Shown here one piece after another: positions 8,814 to 18,354 of a stretch of 64,000 bases of DNA. Source of the stretch: Paenibacillus qinlingensis. Lineage in GTDB: Bacteria > Bacillota > Bacilli > Paenibacillales > NBRC-103111. Position 1 is the first letter of the stretch. Each line of letters opens with the position of its first letter. Both the position numbers and the translations under genes were made by a program. The stretch spans positions 1 through 64,000 of the forward strand of contig NZ_JABMKY010000036.1 of the NCBI RefSeq assembly GCF_013204845.1. Reading direction: 5' to 3'. The notes under the pieces were generated by a model that saw only the letters and a program-made list of their open reading frames with translations, made no database searches and had not been told where the DNA came from.

Positions 8814-9755
8814 TTATTGCTCTTCGAATTGATACAAAGGCGTGGAAAGGTAACGCTCACCGTTACTTGGAATTACAGCAACAACACGTTTGCCAGCGCC
8901 TAGCTCTTTAGCAACCTTCAATGCTGCGAAAATCGCTGCACCGGAGGAAATTCCGCCAAGGATACCTTCTTCTTTGGCAACACGGCGTGAAGTTTCGAAT
9001 GCGTCTTCGTTCTCAACCGCAATAATTTCATCGTACACATTCGTATTCAAAATATCTGGAACAAAACCTGCACCGATACCTTGAATTTTATGAGGACCTG
9101 GCTTACCACCAGAAAGAACTGGGGATGCTGCAGGTTCAATTGCGTAAATTTTGATGTTCGGGAAGTTTTCTTTCAAAACGCCACCTGCACCTGTGATTGT
9201 ACCACCTGTACCGATACCGGAGATGAAAGCATCCAGTTTCCCATCATGTGCGTTGATCGCTTCCACGATTTCTGGTCCTGTCGTTTCACGGTGAACCTTT
9301 ACATTCGCTTGGTTCTTAAATTGTTGTGGAATGAAGTAGGAAGGATTCTCTGCTTGAAGTTCTTCCGCACGTTTAATTGCGCCCTTCATGCCTTCTGCTC
9401 CAGGAGTTAGAACGAGCTGTGCACCGTAAGCGCGAAGCAGGTTACGTCTCTCCAATGACATTGTTTCTGGCATAACTAGAATAGCTTTGTATCCTTTAGC
9501 TGCTGCCACCAAGGCAATCCCGATTCCCGTGTTACCACTTGTCGGTTCTACAATTGTGTCACCTGGTTTTAATTTGCCTTCTTGCTCGGCAACTTCGATC
9601 ATGGAGATGGCAATACGGTCTTTCACGCTAGCACCTGGATTTTGGTACTCTAGTTTCACATAAACCTCTGCACTGCCTTCTGGAACAACACGGTTCAAAC
9701 GAACTAGTGGTGTATCTCCAATCAAATCCGTAATGCTCTGTACTAATCTTGCCAT
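8814..9755 (-). CDS. cysK: Cysteine synthase A (O-acetylserine sulfhydrylase)
   Basis: PLP enzyme making cysteine from O-acetylserine and sulfide. The PLP lysine is in NPGASVKDRIA (about residue 43), the substrate loop is PTSGNTGIG, the phosphate-binding glycine loop GTGGTITG, and SSGAA near the C-terminus contacts the pyridine nitrogen. 313 residues, normal. In B. subtilis CysK also partners the CymR repressor. It has its own promoter and terminator, so it is a single-gene unit between the foldase and pabB. Confidence 0.97.
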   Translation of the reverse strand: MARLVQSITDLIGDTPLVRLNRVVPEGSAEVYVKLEYQNPGASVKDRIAISMIEVAEQEGKLKPGDTIVEPTSGNTGIGIALVAAAKGYKAILVMPETMSLERRNLLRAYGAQLVLTPGAEGMKGAIKRAEELQAENPSYFIPQQFKNQANVKVHRETTGPEIVEAINAHDGKLDAFISGIGTGGTITGAGGVLKENFPNIKIYAIEPAASPVLSGGKPGPHKIQGIGAGFVPDILNTNVYDEIIAVENEDAFETSRRVAKEEGILGGISSGAAIFAALKVAKELGAGKRVVAVIPSNGERYLSTPLYQFEEQ

Positions 9756-9787
9756 AATATTTCCCCTCCAGATTAAGTTTGAATGAT

Positions 9788-9849
9788 TTCCGAGTTAATT
9801 AGTCGGTATTAATTATACTAATCTTAACAATGCACTTACAGGTTGTCAA
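9788..9849 (-). promoter_or_regulatory. cysK promoter with overlapping inverted repeat
   Basis: Minus-strand TTGACA (9849-9844), 17-base spacer, TAAGAT (9826-9821). Just downstream, where transcription would begin, lies an imperfect dyad ATACCGA-N9-TCGGAAAT (about 9809-9787). A dyad over the start point is a typical repressor position, and a cysteine regulator of the CymR/Rrf2 type is a reasonable guess. The match to a CymR site is not established here. Confidence 0.5.
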
Positions 9850-9867
9850 CCAATTTCTCACAATCTC

Positions 9868-10818
9868 TTATCGAAGCGTTGGATCCAACACACTCGCCTT
9901 CCATTTACCGCGTAGCTGCGCGACAAACTCTTTCAATGGAGGTGCTTGTTGCAACGCAAGCTCCCTACGTACATTCTCCCGAATGTACACCAGATCCGGG
10001 TTCTTTTTGTCACGTCTACTCTTAAGTAATACGACGGCAAATCCTTGTAAAACAGGGATAGGCTTGCTAACTTCGCCAACTTTCAGCAATTTTGCTGATT
10101 CCAATATTGGAGCCTCCACAAAAGGATCATCCCCTTCAATCCAACCCAAATCACCACCATTGTTATTGGTGGCATCATCAATGGATCGATCTCTGGCAAG
10201 AATCCCAAAGCTCACCCCTTTGGCTAGTTCCGCAATGACTTTCGTTGCTTGTTCCTTCGTGGATACAATGATCTGCCCAATGTTGTATTCCGTGTCTTGT
10301 TCAAACTCATCTGCATGAGTCTTTATGTAGGTATCAACTTGAGTATCTGTGATGTGAATGGATGCCGTTGCTAACTTCTCAAGTAACAACTTATTCGATA
10401 CATCCTCGTGGATTTCCTGCTCAGACATTCCCAATTGACTTTGCATGGAGTCATAAAACTGCCCTTCACTTTCGTACCCTTGCTGCATCCTTTTCAGCTC
10501 ACGATTGATTTCCGCACTCTCTACCTTAATCCCCGTTTCATTTCCCTCTAGGCGAATTACTTCACGATCCAGCATTTGACTTAGCTGCTCTGGGCCATAA
10601 TGGCGTGCGAGCGCTGATTCGAGCTCATCCATGGTAATTTCACGATTCCCAATTTTGGCGATAACTCGTGTATGCATCTTCTCACCCTGCTGTTCTGGCT
10701 CCGGTGATTGTCTTGGTTCTGATTGGTTGATAGCATGACTGATCAGCAAGGATGCGAGCACGAGAATACATATCGCCATCGCGATGATGACTCCCCACAA
10801 TCGCTTTACATTGCGCAT
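9868..10818 (-). CDS. yacD: PrsA-like membrane-anchored peptidyl-prolyl isomerase (YacD)
   Basis: Extracytoplasmic foldase of the parvulin class. From ATG 10818 (AGAGGG six bases upstream) it begins MRNVKRLWGVIIAMAICILVLASLLISHA, an uncleaved signal anchor without a lipobox Cys. A SurA_N-like helical region (about 60-165) is followed by a parvulin domain with the NIGQIIVSTKEQA and GGDLGWI signatures. The frame extends to a GTG at 10866 with no RBS. B. subtilis yacD has the same neighbours hslO and cysK. Clients are unknown. Confidence 0.85.
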   Translation of the reverse strand: MRNVKRLWGVIIAMAICILVLASLLISHAINQSEPRQSPEPEQQGEKMHTRVIAKIGNREITMDELESALARHYGPEQLSQMLDREVIRLEGNETGIKVESAEINRELKRMQQGYESEGQFYDSMQSQLGMSEQEIHEDVSNKLLLEKLATASIHITDTQVDTYIKTHADEFEQDTEYNIGQIIVSTKEQATKVIAELAKGVSFGILARDRSIDDATNNNGGDLGWIEGDDPFVEAPILESAKLLKVGEVSKPIPVLQGFAVVLLKSRRDKKNPDLVYIRENVRRELALQQAPPLKEFVAQLRGKWKASVLDPTLR

Positions 10819-10884
10819 CCTATTTCCCTCTTTTACTTCCATATTGCTGCTTGCACCTGTATTCACTAGCTAAAATCAAGCAGA

Positions 10885-11760
10885 TTACCATGCTTGCAGA
10901 TCAATCATCCGTTGTAAATCTTCTCCTTCATACCGGTAAGCTTCATTACAGAAATGGCAAACAACTTCGGCAACGCCCTCTTCTTCCAGCATTTCTTGAA
11001 GTTCTTTTTTGCCTAGTGAAATCAAGGTAGACTCCACTTTCTCCCGACTGCATTTGCAGCGGAACATCACGTCCATCTCGTCAAGCTTACGGAAGGAGGG
11101 GAGCACGGTTTGTAAAATTTCTTCTAAATTCAATCCTCCGCCTAACATGTGCGTGAACGTCGGGATTTGGCCTAACATCGCTTCAATCTCATCAATTTCA
11201 CTATTTGTTAAACCTGGAAGCAACTGAATCACAAATCCCCCTGAAGCAAGAATCGTATGATCCTTATTCACCAATACCCCTAGCGCGACAGCTGAAGGCG
11301 TTTGTTCAGACTTTGCAAAATAATAGGTAAAATCCTCTGCTAATTCGCCTGAAATTAAAGGAACACTTCCTTTATAAGGCTCTTTCATGCCTAGATCTTT
11401 CGTTATGTATAAAAAACCGTCTGTGCCCACGGCAGCAGCAACGTCTAACTTACCGTTCTCTTTGAGCGGCGGATCTACCAAAGGATTATCTACGTATCCA
11501 CGCACTTCACCCTTCGCATTTGCATCCACCACGATTTGCCCGATCGGGCCATCCCCTTTGACTTGCACAATGAGATGTTCCTCTCCCTTAAGCATAGCAG
11601 CTATTAGAAGCGCCGCCGCGGCTGTTCTTCCTAAGGCAGCTGTCGCTGTTGGCGTCGTTTGATGCCTTTGGCTAAGCTCTTCTGTTAGGTGCGTCGTCTG
11701 AACAGCGAACGCGCGTACGCGTCCATCTAGCGCTGTTCCTCGAATTAAATAATCACTCAT
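10885..11760 (-). CDS. hslO: Redox-regulated chaperone Hsp33
   Basis: Holdase chaperone switched on by oxidation and unfolding. An N-terminal substrate-binding domain is followed by a C-terminal zinc/redox domain with the four cysteines in FRCKCSREK (about 235-240) and VVCHFCNEAYRY (about 268-273), which bind Zn when reduced and form disulfides under stress. 291 residues. It lies between coaX and yacD as in B. subtilis. Confidence 0.96.
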   Translation of the reverse strand: MSDYLIRGTALDGRVRAFAVQTTHLTEELSQRHQTTPTATAALGRTAAAALLIAAMLKGEEHLIVQVKGDGPIGQIVVDANAKGEVRGYVDNPLVDPPLKENGKLDVAAAVGTDGFLYITKDLGMKEPYKGSVPLISGELAEDFTYYFAKSEQTPSAVALGVLVNKDHTILASGGFVIQLLPGLTNSEIDEIEAMLGQIPTFTHMLGGGLNLEEILQTVLPSFRKLDEMDVMFRCKCSREKVESTLISLGKKELQEMLEEEGVAEVVCHFCNEAYRYEGEDLQRMIDLQAW

Positions 11761-11783
11761 GTCAATTTCCTTCCTTATACTGC

Positions 11784-12548
11784 TTAGACATTTTTCTCAT
11801 AAATCATTTGTAACCCTTGTAACGTAAGCAAAGGATTGACGACTTGTATCGTCCGTGACTCACTAGAAATAAGCTCAGCCAATCCACCCGTCGCGATAAC
11901 TGTAGGATTTACATTAAACTCTTGAATGACCCGTCCGACGATTCCATCAACTTGCCCAACATACCCATAAATAATTCCTGCTTGCATCGCTGCAACGGTA
12001 TTCCGACCCACCACACTCTTCGGCTTAACCAGCTCAATACGCGGCAACTTCGCTGCTTTCTGATACAACGCCTCGGTGGAGATCCCAATGCCAGGCGCAA
12101 TGGCGCATCCCACTAGTTGCCCTGAGGAATCAATGTAATCGTACGTTGTAGCTGTGCCGAAATCGACGATAATGCACGGAGCTCCATATAGCTCCAGCGC
12201 CGCTACCGCATTCACGATGCGGTCTGCTCCAACTTCCTTTGGATTGTCCACACGGACGTTCAATCCTGTTTTAATCCCTGGTCCTACGATAAACGGTGCC
12301 CTTTTCAAGTAGTGTAAGCAGAGGTTTTCCATTGCATTCATCAACGGGGGCACGACAGATGAAATAATGACACCTTCTACTTGTGCAAAGGAAATACCTG
12401 AGTGTTGGAACAAACTGTGCAGCTGCATGCCATACTCATCCACGGTAGCCGACCGATTCGTGCTTACCCGCCAATGATGCAAGAGCGTACGTTCTTGGTA
12501 AAGGCCGAGCACAATGTTCGTATTCCCGACATCGATAACGAGAATCAT
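11784..12548 (-). CDS. coaX: Type III pantothenate kinase
   Basis: First step of coenzyme A synthesis from pantothenate, the ASKHA-fold, K+-dependent form that is insensitive to CoA feedback. Phosphate-binding motif VIDVGNTNIVLGLY at residues 3-16, catalytic Asp region NPKEVGADRIVNA, and IIVDFGTATTYD. 254 residues. Its ATG overlaps the nadC stop by four bases, so it is coupled to the nadABC genes; NAD and CoA synthesis are thus linked in one transcript. Confidence 0.96.
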   Translation of the reverse strand: MILVIDVGNTNIVLGLYQERTLLHHWRVSTNRSATVDEYGMQLHSLFQHSGISFAQVEGVIISSVVPPLMNAMENLCLHYLKRAPFIVGPGIKTGLNVRVDNPKEVGADRIVNAVAALELYGAPCIIVDFGTATTYDYIDSSGQLVGCAIAPGIGISTEALYQKAAKLPRIELVKPKSVVGRNTVAAMQAGIIYGYVGQVDGIVGRVIQEFNVNPTVIATGGLAELISSESRTIQVVNPLLTLQGLQMIYEKNV

Positions 12549-13414
12549 AGTGCCGTCTCCTTCCGCTCATTCAGATCTAGTGAAATATCGAGCGCTGCTA
12601 CCGAGTACGTCAGTCGTCCAACGGAAATCACGTCTACACCCGTTTCTGCCATTGCTTTAATCGTTTGCGGGGTGACTGAACCTGATCCTTCTACTACAAT
12701 ATGCGGCGCTTTGCTTTTAATTATCGAAACTGCTTCTTTCATTTGAACTGGAGCCATATTGTCCAACATGATGATATCCGCATGGGCTTGAAGCGCTTCA
12801 TGCAGTTGCTCAAAATTCTCAACCTCCACCTCGATCTTCATCGTGTGGGGAATGTTCTGACGAGCTGCTTGAATGGCTTGGGTAATGCCACCAGAGCCTT
12901 TGATATGATTATCTTTAATCATAACCGCATCATAAAGACCGAAGCGATGATTATAACCACCACCAACGCGCACCGCATATTTCTCAAGCAATCTGTGTCC
13001 AGGCGTTGTTTTGCGTGTGTCAACCAGTCTAGTAGGCAATCCTTCTAAAGCAACCACAAATTCATGTGTCTTCGTGGCGATCCCCGACAATCGTTGCATC
13101 AAATTCAGACTCAACCGCTCGCCCAATAGGATGCTTCGAGTATTGCCTTCCACTTCAGCTAGTATGGTCCCTTTATTAACAGACGATCCTTCGAGCACTT
13201 TTGTTTCAAAACGAAGAGAAGCATCGATCACAGCAAAAACCTCCTGCGCGATGCGAAGCCCACAAATAATTCCATCTTCTTTGACGTGGATAATCCCTTT
13301 GGATACTTGTTCCAAAGGGATTGTTGTCAAAGTCGTGACATCACCAGTGCCGATATCTTCTTCAAGCCATAGGCGAATTTGCTTACGAACTAATTCCATA
13401 TTTATTTCTAACAT
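12545..13414 (-). CDS. nadC: Nicotinate-nucleotide pyrophosphorylase (carboxylating)
   Basis: Quinolinate phosphoribosyltransferase making nicotinate mononucleotide from quinolinate and PRPP. Family segments: LWLEEDIGTGDVTT, RKTTPGHRLLEKYAVRVGGGYNHRFGLYDAVMIKDNH with the basic substrate pocket, and VSVGRLTYS. From ATG 13414 (GAGGAG ten bases upstream) it has 289 residues. The frame stays open to 13531 inside nadB, but those codons overlap the upstream gene and are not family-like. It starts one base after the nadB stop. Confidence 0.95.
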   Translation of the reverse strand: MLEINMELVRKQIRLWLEEDIGTGDVTTLTTIPLEQVSKGIIHVKEDGIICGLRIAQEVFAVIDASLRFETKVLEGSSVNKGTILAEVEGNTRSILLGERLSLNLMQRLSGIATKTHEFVVALEGLPTRLVDTRKTTPGHRLLEKYAVRVGGGYNHRFGLYDAVMIKDNHIKGSGGITQAIQAARQNIPHTMKIEVEVENFEQLHEALQAHADIIMLDNMAPVQMKEAVSIIKSKAPHIVVEGSGSVTPQTIKAMAETGVDVISVGRLTYSVAALDISLDLNERKETAL

Positions 13415-13415
13415 A

Positions 13416-15026
13416 CTAGATCCACTCCTCAATCCTATCTTCCCCACGCTGGAAAACGATATGCTTCCTCCATACGGAGTCATCCCGATCCGGGAAATCT
13501 TCTCGATAGTGTCCGCCACGACTTTCCTCACGGGTTAATGCTGCTGTCGTTGTTAAAAGTGCTACGTTAAGCAAGTTGGCAAACTCATACTCTTCGCGCT
13601 TCGTCATCAACGAATCGTATATCGACAATTGTCTCGCCAACTCCTCATACCCCTTCTGCAAGCCTTTGGCCGAGCGCTTGAGACCCGCGTAACGGAGCAT
13701 CACTTTCTGAAGCTTCAACTTTTTCTCTACAACGGCTTGATTCGGGATCTCCGTCCTAGGGGCTTCGGAAGCCGAACGGATTTGAATATTTCCTTGTAGG
13801 GCAGGCAACTCCTGAATACGTTCAATAATTCGGCGTCCGAATACAATCGCTTCTGATAACGAGTTGCTCGCTAAACGATTTGCACCATGTACGCCTGTAG
13901 ATGAAACTTCACCACATGCAAATAGGCGACGAACTTTGGTTTCTCCGTATAGATCCGTTTTTACGCCACCCATCATATAATGCGCTGCTGGGGCAACCGG
14001 AATCCAATCCGTACTCATATCGAGCCCATAATTCAGGCAATATTCATATATCGTCGGGAAGCGATGTTTAATCAATTCTTCAGACTCATGCGTAATATCA
14101 ATGTAGACAAAGGTTGATTTACAGCTCTCCATCTCGTCAACAATGGCACGGGCAACAACATCTCTCGGTGCTAGCTCTAATTGTGGATGATAGCGCTCCA
14201 TGAAGCGCTCTCCTTTGATGTTGCGCAAATAGGCGCCTTCGCCACGCACCGCTTCGGAGATCAGAAAGCGTGGTGCGCCTGGGTAGCATAGCGCTGTTGG
14301 GTGGAATTGAATGAATTCCACATCCTGAATTTGTGCGCCAGCGCGGTGGGCAATCGCAATCCCATCACCTGTAGCGATGTCTGGGTTCGTTGTGTAACGG
14401 AACAGCTGTCCCGCGCCACCGGAGCAAAGGATCGTGGCGTTGCCACGCACAAACACACGCTGTCCGTTTGGTTTCTGTACGAGCGCTCCATAACATTCGC
14501 CGTCTTGGGTAATCAGGTCGATCACAAAGTGATCGTCCCAGATTTCAATATTCGGATCTTGCTTTGTACGCTCCGAAAGAGCTCTGACGATTTCCGCGCC
14601 AGTCGCATCGCCATTTGAGTGCAAAATTCGACGCTGGCTATGCGCACCTTCCTTCGTCAAAGCAAATTCGCCATTCTCTAAATCGAACTGGGTTCCCATT
14701 CGGATCAGATCTTGTACGCCTTCAGGACCTTCATGTACAAGAACATCAACAGCTTCTGTCGAACAAAGTCCTGCACCTGCAATCACAGTATCCTGACGAT
14801 GATATTCCGGTGAATCTTCGTCTGAGATTACAGCAGCAATCCCACCTTGCGCATAGCGCGTGTTGCTATCCAGGAGGGATTTCTTCGTAATCATAAGCAC
14901 TTTCTTAGTCTCGCTGGCACGAAGCGCTGCGAATAATCCTGCTATGCCTGCACCAATAACAATTACATCCGTATGTATATGAGGAATAGAATCTAAATCA
15001 ACATCTACCAGATATCTAGGAATCAT
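13416..15026 (-). CDS. nadB: L-aspartate oxidase
   Basis: FAD enzyme oxidising aspartate to iminoaspartate, the substrate of NadA. The Rossmann motif VIVIGAGIAGLFAALRA sits at about residues 21-37; TRYAQGGIAAV, the catalytic region EFIQFHPTALCYPG and HYMMGGVKTDLYGET are characteristic, followed by the helical C-terminal domain and a fumarate-reductase-like tail. 536 residues. Middle gene of nadA-nadB-nadC. Confidence 0.96.
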   Translation of the reverse strand: MIPRYLVDVDLDSIPHIHTDVIVIGAGIAGLFAALRASETKKVLMITKKSLLDSNTRYAQGGIAAVISDEDSPEYHRQDTVIAGAGLCSTEAVDVLVHEGPEGVQDLIRMGTQFDLENGEFALTKEGAHSQRRILHSNGDATGAEIVRALSERTKQDPNIEIWDDHFVIDLITQDGECYGALVQKPNGQRVFVRGNATILCSGGAGQLFRYTTNPDIATGDGIAIAHRAGAQIQDVEFIQFHPTALCYPGAPRFLISEAVRGEGAYLRNIKGERFMERYHPQLELAPRDVVARAIVDEMESCKSTFVYIDITHESEELIKHRFPTIYEYCLNYGLDMSTDWIPVAPAAHYMMGGVKTDLYGETKVRRLFACGEVSSTGVHGANRLASNSLSEAIVFGRRIIERIQELPALQGNIQIRSASEAPRTEIPNQAVVEKKLKLQKVMLRYAGLKRSAKGLQKGYEELARQLSIYDSLMTKREEYEFANLLNVALLTTTAALTREESRGGHYREDFPDRDDSVWRKHIVFQRGEDRIEEWI

Positions 15027-15154
15027 GACGGTTCACCTGTTCTTCACCATTAATACCTCGTAAAGCAACGTTAGCTCGTCCACAATTCGCCTATTGGATC
15101 GATACTAGCTTTGCTTCACGAGGGCACCTATTCAAGACAAGAGAGTAGCGCATG

Positions 15155-16093
15155 CTACTTAACTTGTAACATGCGCTCCAAGGACAATCTTGCTTTATCA
15201 GCTACGTCTTCTGGTACATAAATCTCTGGTTGCATCGTCTCAAGACACTTCACGATTTTCTTCAAATTGTTCACTTTCATATTAGGGCAAACTAAGTACT
15301 TCGTAGCAAAATGAAATTTCTTATTAGGGCTGTCTAGACGTAACTGATACCCAGTCCCATCTTCCGTCCCAACGATAAACTCCTGGCAGTCGGACTCTTT
15401 ACAATATTTAATGATCGCCGTCGTGCTGCCTACAAAGTCCCCAAGCTTCACTACTTCAGGGCGACATTCAGGATGAACAACGAATTGTGCATTCGGATAT
15501 TGCGCTCTCATTTCTTCTACATCTTTAACAGTCAGCATATCATGCGTGTTGCAGTAGCCTTCCCAGATGATCACTTTTTTGCTTGTGAATTTTGATACAT
15601 AGTCACCCAAATTTTTATCCGGTACCCAGATGATCTCATCTGAATCGACGGAATTGATGACATTGATCGCATTCGCAGAAGTACAACAAATATCGGTTTC
15701 CGACTTCACATCAGCCGATGTATTAATATAAGCAACAACTTTGGCATTCGGATGTTGGCGTTTAAGGGCACGTAGACCTTCAACATTCACCATATCTGCC
15801 ATTGGGCAACCAGCCCGTTCGTCTGGAATAATTACGGTTTTGTTAGGCGCAAGAATCTTAGCGCTTTCCCCCATGAAATGAACACCACAGAATACGATGA
15901 CATCCGCATCGGTTTGTGCCGCCTTCTGAGCAAGCAAAAAGGAATCTCCTCGAAAATCCGCTACCTCTTGAACTTCGTCACGCTGATAATAATGAGCAAG
16001 AATAATGGCATTGCGTTCTTTCTTCAATTGCAGCAGTCGTTCTTTGAGCTCGCGGTTTTGTTCCGCTTTGCGCTCTAATGCTAAGGCTTCCAT
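15155..16093 (-). CDS. nadA: Quinolinate synthase
   Basis: 4Fe-4S enzyme condensing iminoaspartate with dihydroxyacetone phosphate to quinolinate. HYYQRDEVQEVADFRGDS near the N-terminus, VFCGVHFMGESAKILAP and GCPMADMV, and conserved cysteines in GVHFM context, ICCTSAN and VCPNMKVN support the family and cluster site. 312 residues, the shorter form lacking long extensions. First gene of the NAD operon, with a good RBS (GGGGAGG) and its own promoter about 100 bases upstream. In B. subtilis the nad operon is elsewhere; here it lies between ftsH and coaX. Confidence 0.96.
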   Translation of the reverse strand: MEALALERKAEQNRELKERLLQLKKERNAIILAHYYQRDEVQEVADFRGDSFLLAQKAAQTDADVIVFCGVHFMGESAKILAPNKTVIIPDERAGCPMADMVNVEGLRALKRQHPNAKVVAYINTSADVKSETDICCTSANAINVINSVDSDEIIWVPDKNLGDYVSKFTSKKVIIWEGYCNTHDMLTVKDVEEMRAQYPNAQFVVHPECRPEVVKLGDFVGSTTAIIKYCKESDCQEFIVGTEDGTGYQLRLDSPNKKFHFATKYLVCPNMKVNNLKKIVKCLETMQPEIYVPEDVADKARLSLERMLQVK

Positions 16094-16188
16094 GGTGCTT
16101 CCTCCCCTATCTGGGACGTAAGAATCGTCTCAATCGTTTATCTAAAAGTAGTATGATCTAAAAGCAATAAAATTAGAGATTTACAACT

Positions 16189-16217
16189 AATTTACACATT
16201 CTCACATCGCCTGTCAA
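16189..16217 (-). promoter_or_regulatory. nadABC promoter (sigma-A)
   Basis: Minus strand TTGACA (16217-16212), 17-base spacer, TAAATT (16194-16189). The leader down to nadA contains the nine-base direct repeat CTTTTAGAT twice with a 16-base period (about 16165-16140), a possible regulator site of unknown identity. Confidence 0.6.
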
Positions 16218-16231
16218 TGCGCAAATACATT

Positions 16232-16285
16232 GAAAAAACTCGGAATTCCGCGCACACTGAACGTGTACAACGGATTTCCGAGTTC
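16232..16285 (-). terminator. Rho-independent terminator after ftsH
   Basis: Minus strand AACTCGGAAATCCG, an 18-base partly palindromic loop, CGGAATTCCGAGTT and then TTTT. It begins about ten bases after the ftsH stop and overlaps the upstream side of the nadA promoter. Confidence 0.85.
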
Positions 16286-16295
16286 GCATTGCAAC

Positions 16296-18257
16296 TTACT
16301 CTTCTGTTTGATCCGGCTTGATCTCTTTAACTTCTTTGTCTTTGTCAAACTCCAGCTTATTGCTTTCGCTAGCTTGGCTTTGACCTTGAATCGTAACTTT
16401 AACATCTTCCTCATCGGTGCTAGCATTAAGCTTGCCTTTTTCCAAGAGTTCGATGATTTCGTCTTTATCCAACGTTTCTTTCTCTAACAATGTTTTGGCA
16501 ACGAGGTGGATTTGATCCGCATGCTCTGTAAGAATCGTGCGTGCACGTTCGTAGCACGTACGAATAAAGCTTTGCATTTCCTGATCGATCTCGTATGCAA
16601 TCGCATCACTATAATTCTGCTCGTGTCCGATATCGCGGCCCAAGAACACTTGACCTTGGGAGCTACCGAACTGCATCGGTCCAAGCTTATCGCTCATTCC
16701 GTATTCCATAATCATGCGACGAACGATTCCCGTTGCTTTCTGGAAGTCACTGTATGCGCCTGTGCCAATTTCTCCGATGAACAATTCTTCGGAAACACGA
16801 CCACCCAAGAGTCCAGTTACTTTATCCAGTAGCTCGTTCTTCGTTTGCATCATGCGATCTTCGCCTTCTTTAGGCAGCATCATCACATAACCGCCAGCGC
16901 GTCCGCGAGGTACAATCGTAACCTTGTGAACCATATCCGCATTCTCCGCGTGATAACCGATAATCGCGTGACCCGCTTCGTGGTACGCTACGATACGTTT
17001 CTCAGTTTCGGAGATAATTCTACTTTTCTTCTGTGTACCGACGATAATACGGTCAAATGCTTCCTCAACTTCCGCCATCGAAATATCTTTACGATTACGA
17101 CGAGCTGCAATCAAAGCTGCTTCATTCAACAAGTTCTCAAGATCAGCACCCGTAAAACCAGTTGTATAACGTGAAAGTGAATCTAGCTTCACATCTTTAG
17201 CAAGCGGTTTGTTACGTGCATGAACTTTCAATACGGCTTCACGGCCTTTGATATCCGGACGATCTACCGTGATTTGACGGTCGAAACGGCCTGGACGCAA
17301 TAAGGCAGGGTCTAGAATATCAGGGCGGTTCGTTGCTGCTACGATGATAATGCCTTCGTTCGCGCCAAACCCGTCCATTTCAACTAGCAATTGGTTGAGT
17401 GTTTGCTCACGCTCATCATGTCCGCCACCTAAACCAGCGCCACGTTGGCGACCAACCGCATCGATCTCATCGATAAAGATAATACAAGGTGAATTCTTCT
17501 TCGCATTCTCGAACAAGTCACGAACACGGGATGCGCCGACACCGACGAACATCTCAACGAAGTCAGAACCGGAGATACTGAAGAAAGGTACGCCTGCTTC
17601 ACCGGCAACCGCACGAGCAAGTAGTGTTTTACCTGTTCCTGGAGGACCATTCAATAGAACACCCTTAGGAATTCTAGCGCCAACTGCTGCGAATTTACGA
17701 GGATCTTTAAGGAACTCAACAACCTCGATTAATTCTTGCTTCTCTTCATCCGCACCTGCCACATCTTCAAATGTGACACGTTTCTTCTCCTCGTTATACA
17801 GGCGCGCACGGCTCTTGCCGAAGTTCATCACTTTACCGCCGCCGCCTTGCGCTTGATTCAATAAGAAGAAGAACAAAATGAAGATAATGACGAATGGAAT
17901 AATGGACGTAAGAAAGCTAATCCAAACGCTATCGCGTTCCATCGGCCCGTACTCTTCCGAAGGTACGCCGTTCGCTTCAATCATTTGTACAACTAACGGC
18001 TCATAAGGAGCATGTGTTTCAAAGCTCTTCTTATCCGCGCCATTAGGCGGGTTAATATACTTACCCTTAATGGAATAGGTATACCCATCAAACTTTAACA
18101 CTACGGACTCTACATTTTTGTTTACAACTGCTTGTCGGAATTTATCGTAAGTGATTAACTCCTTCTGTTCATTCTGGGTACTGATGAAATGAACGATCCC
18201 CACGGTAACCAAAAATATAAGCAAATAAAAGCCGGTATTCCGGATAATTCGATTCAT
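16296..18257 (-). CDS. ftsH: ATP-dependent zinc metalloprotease FtsH
   Basis: Membrane AAA+ protease for damaged membrane proteins and regulators such as Spo0E in Bacillus. Two membrane segments (about 8-28 and 105-130) flank an external domain; then Walker A GPPGTGKT, Walker B IIFIDEID, the second region of homology TNRPDILDPALLRPGRFD, and the Zn site HEAGH. 653 residues from ATG 18257 (GAGGAGG six bases upstream); the frame starts at 18281 but those codons contain the RBS itself. The charged C-terminal tail is poorly conserved in the family. Confidence 0.97.
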   Translation of the reverse strand: MNRIIRNTGFYLLIFLVTVGIVHFISTQNEQKELITYDKFRQAVVNKNVESVVLKFDGYTYSIKGKYINPPNGADKKSFETHAPYEPLVVQMIEANGVPSEEYGPMERDSVWISFLTSIIPFVIIFILFFFLLNQAQGGGGKVMNFGKSRARLYNEEKKRVTFEDVAGADEEKQELIEVVEFLKDPRKFAAVGARIPKGVLLNGPPGTGKTLLARAVAGEAGVPFFSISGSDFVEMFVGVGASRVRDLFENAKKNSPCIIFIDEIDAVGRQRGAGLGGGHDEREQTLNQLLVEMDGFGANEGIIIVAATNRPDILDPALLRPGRFDRQITVDRPDIKGREAVLKVHARNKPLAKDVKLDSLSRYTTGFTGADLENLLNEAALIAARRNRKDISMAEVEEAFDRIIVGTQKKSRIISETEKRIVAYHEAGHAIIGYHAENADMVHKVTIVPRGRAGGYVMMLPKEGEDRMMQTKNELLDKVTGLLGGRVSEELFIGEIGTGAYSDFQKATGIVRRMIMEYGMSDKLGPMQFGSSQGQVFLGRDIGHEQNYSDAIAYEIDQEMQSFIRTCYERARTILTEHADQIHLVAKTLLEKETLDKDEIIELLEKGKLNASTDEEDVKVTIQGQSQASESNKLEFDKDKEVKEIKPDQTEE

Positions 18258-18354
18258 AACGAGCCTCCTCTCAAACGGCACACAATTATTATTTTACCAC
18301 ACCCCGGTAAAGCGCTACAACATTACTGTCTTGGTGCGCCTGCGGAACATGACA

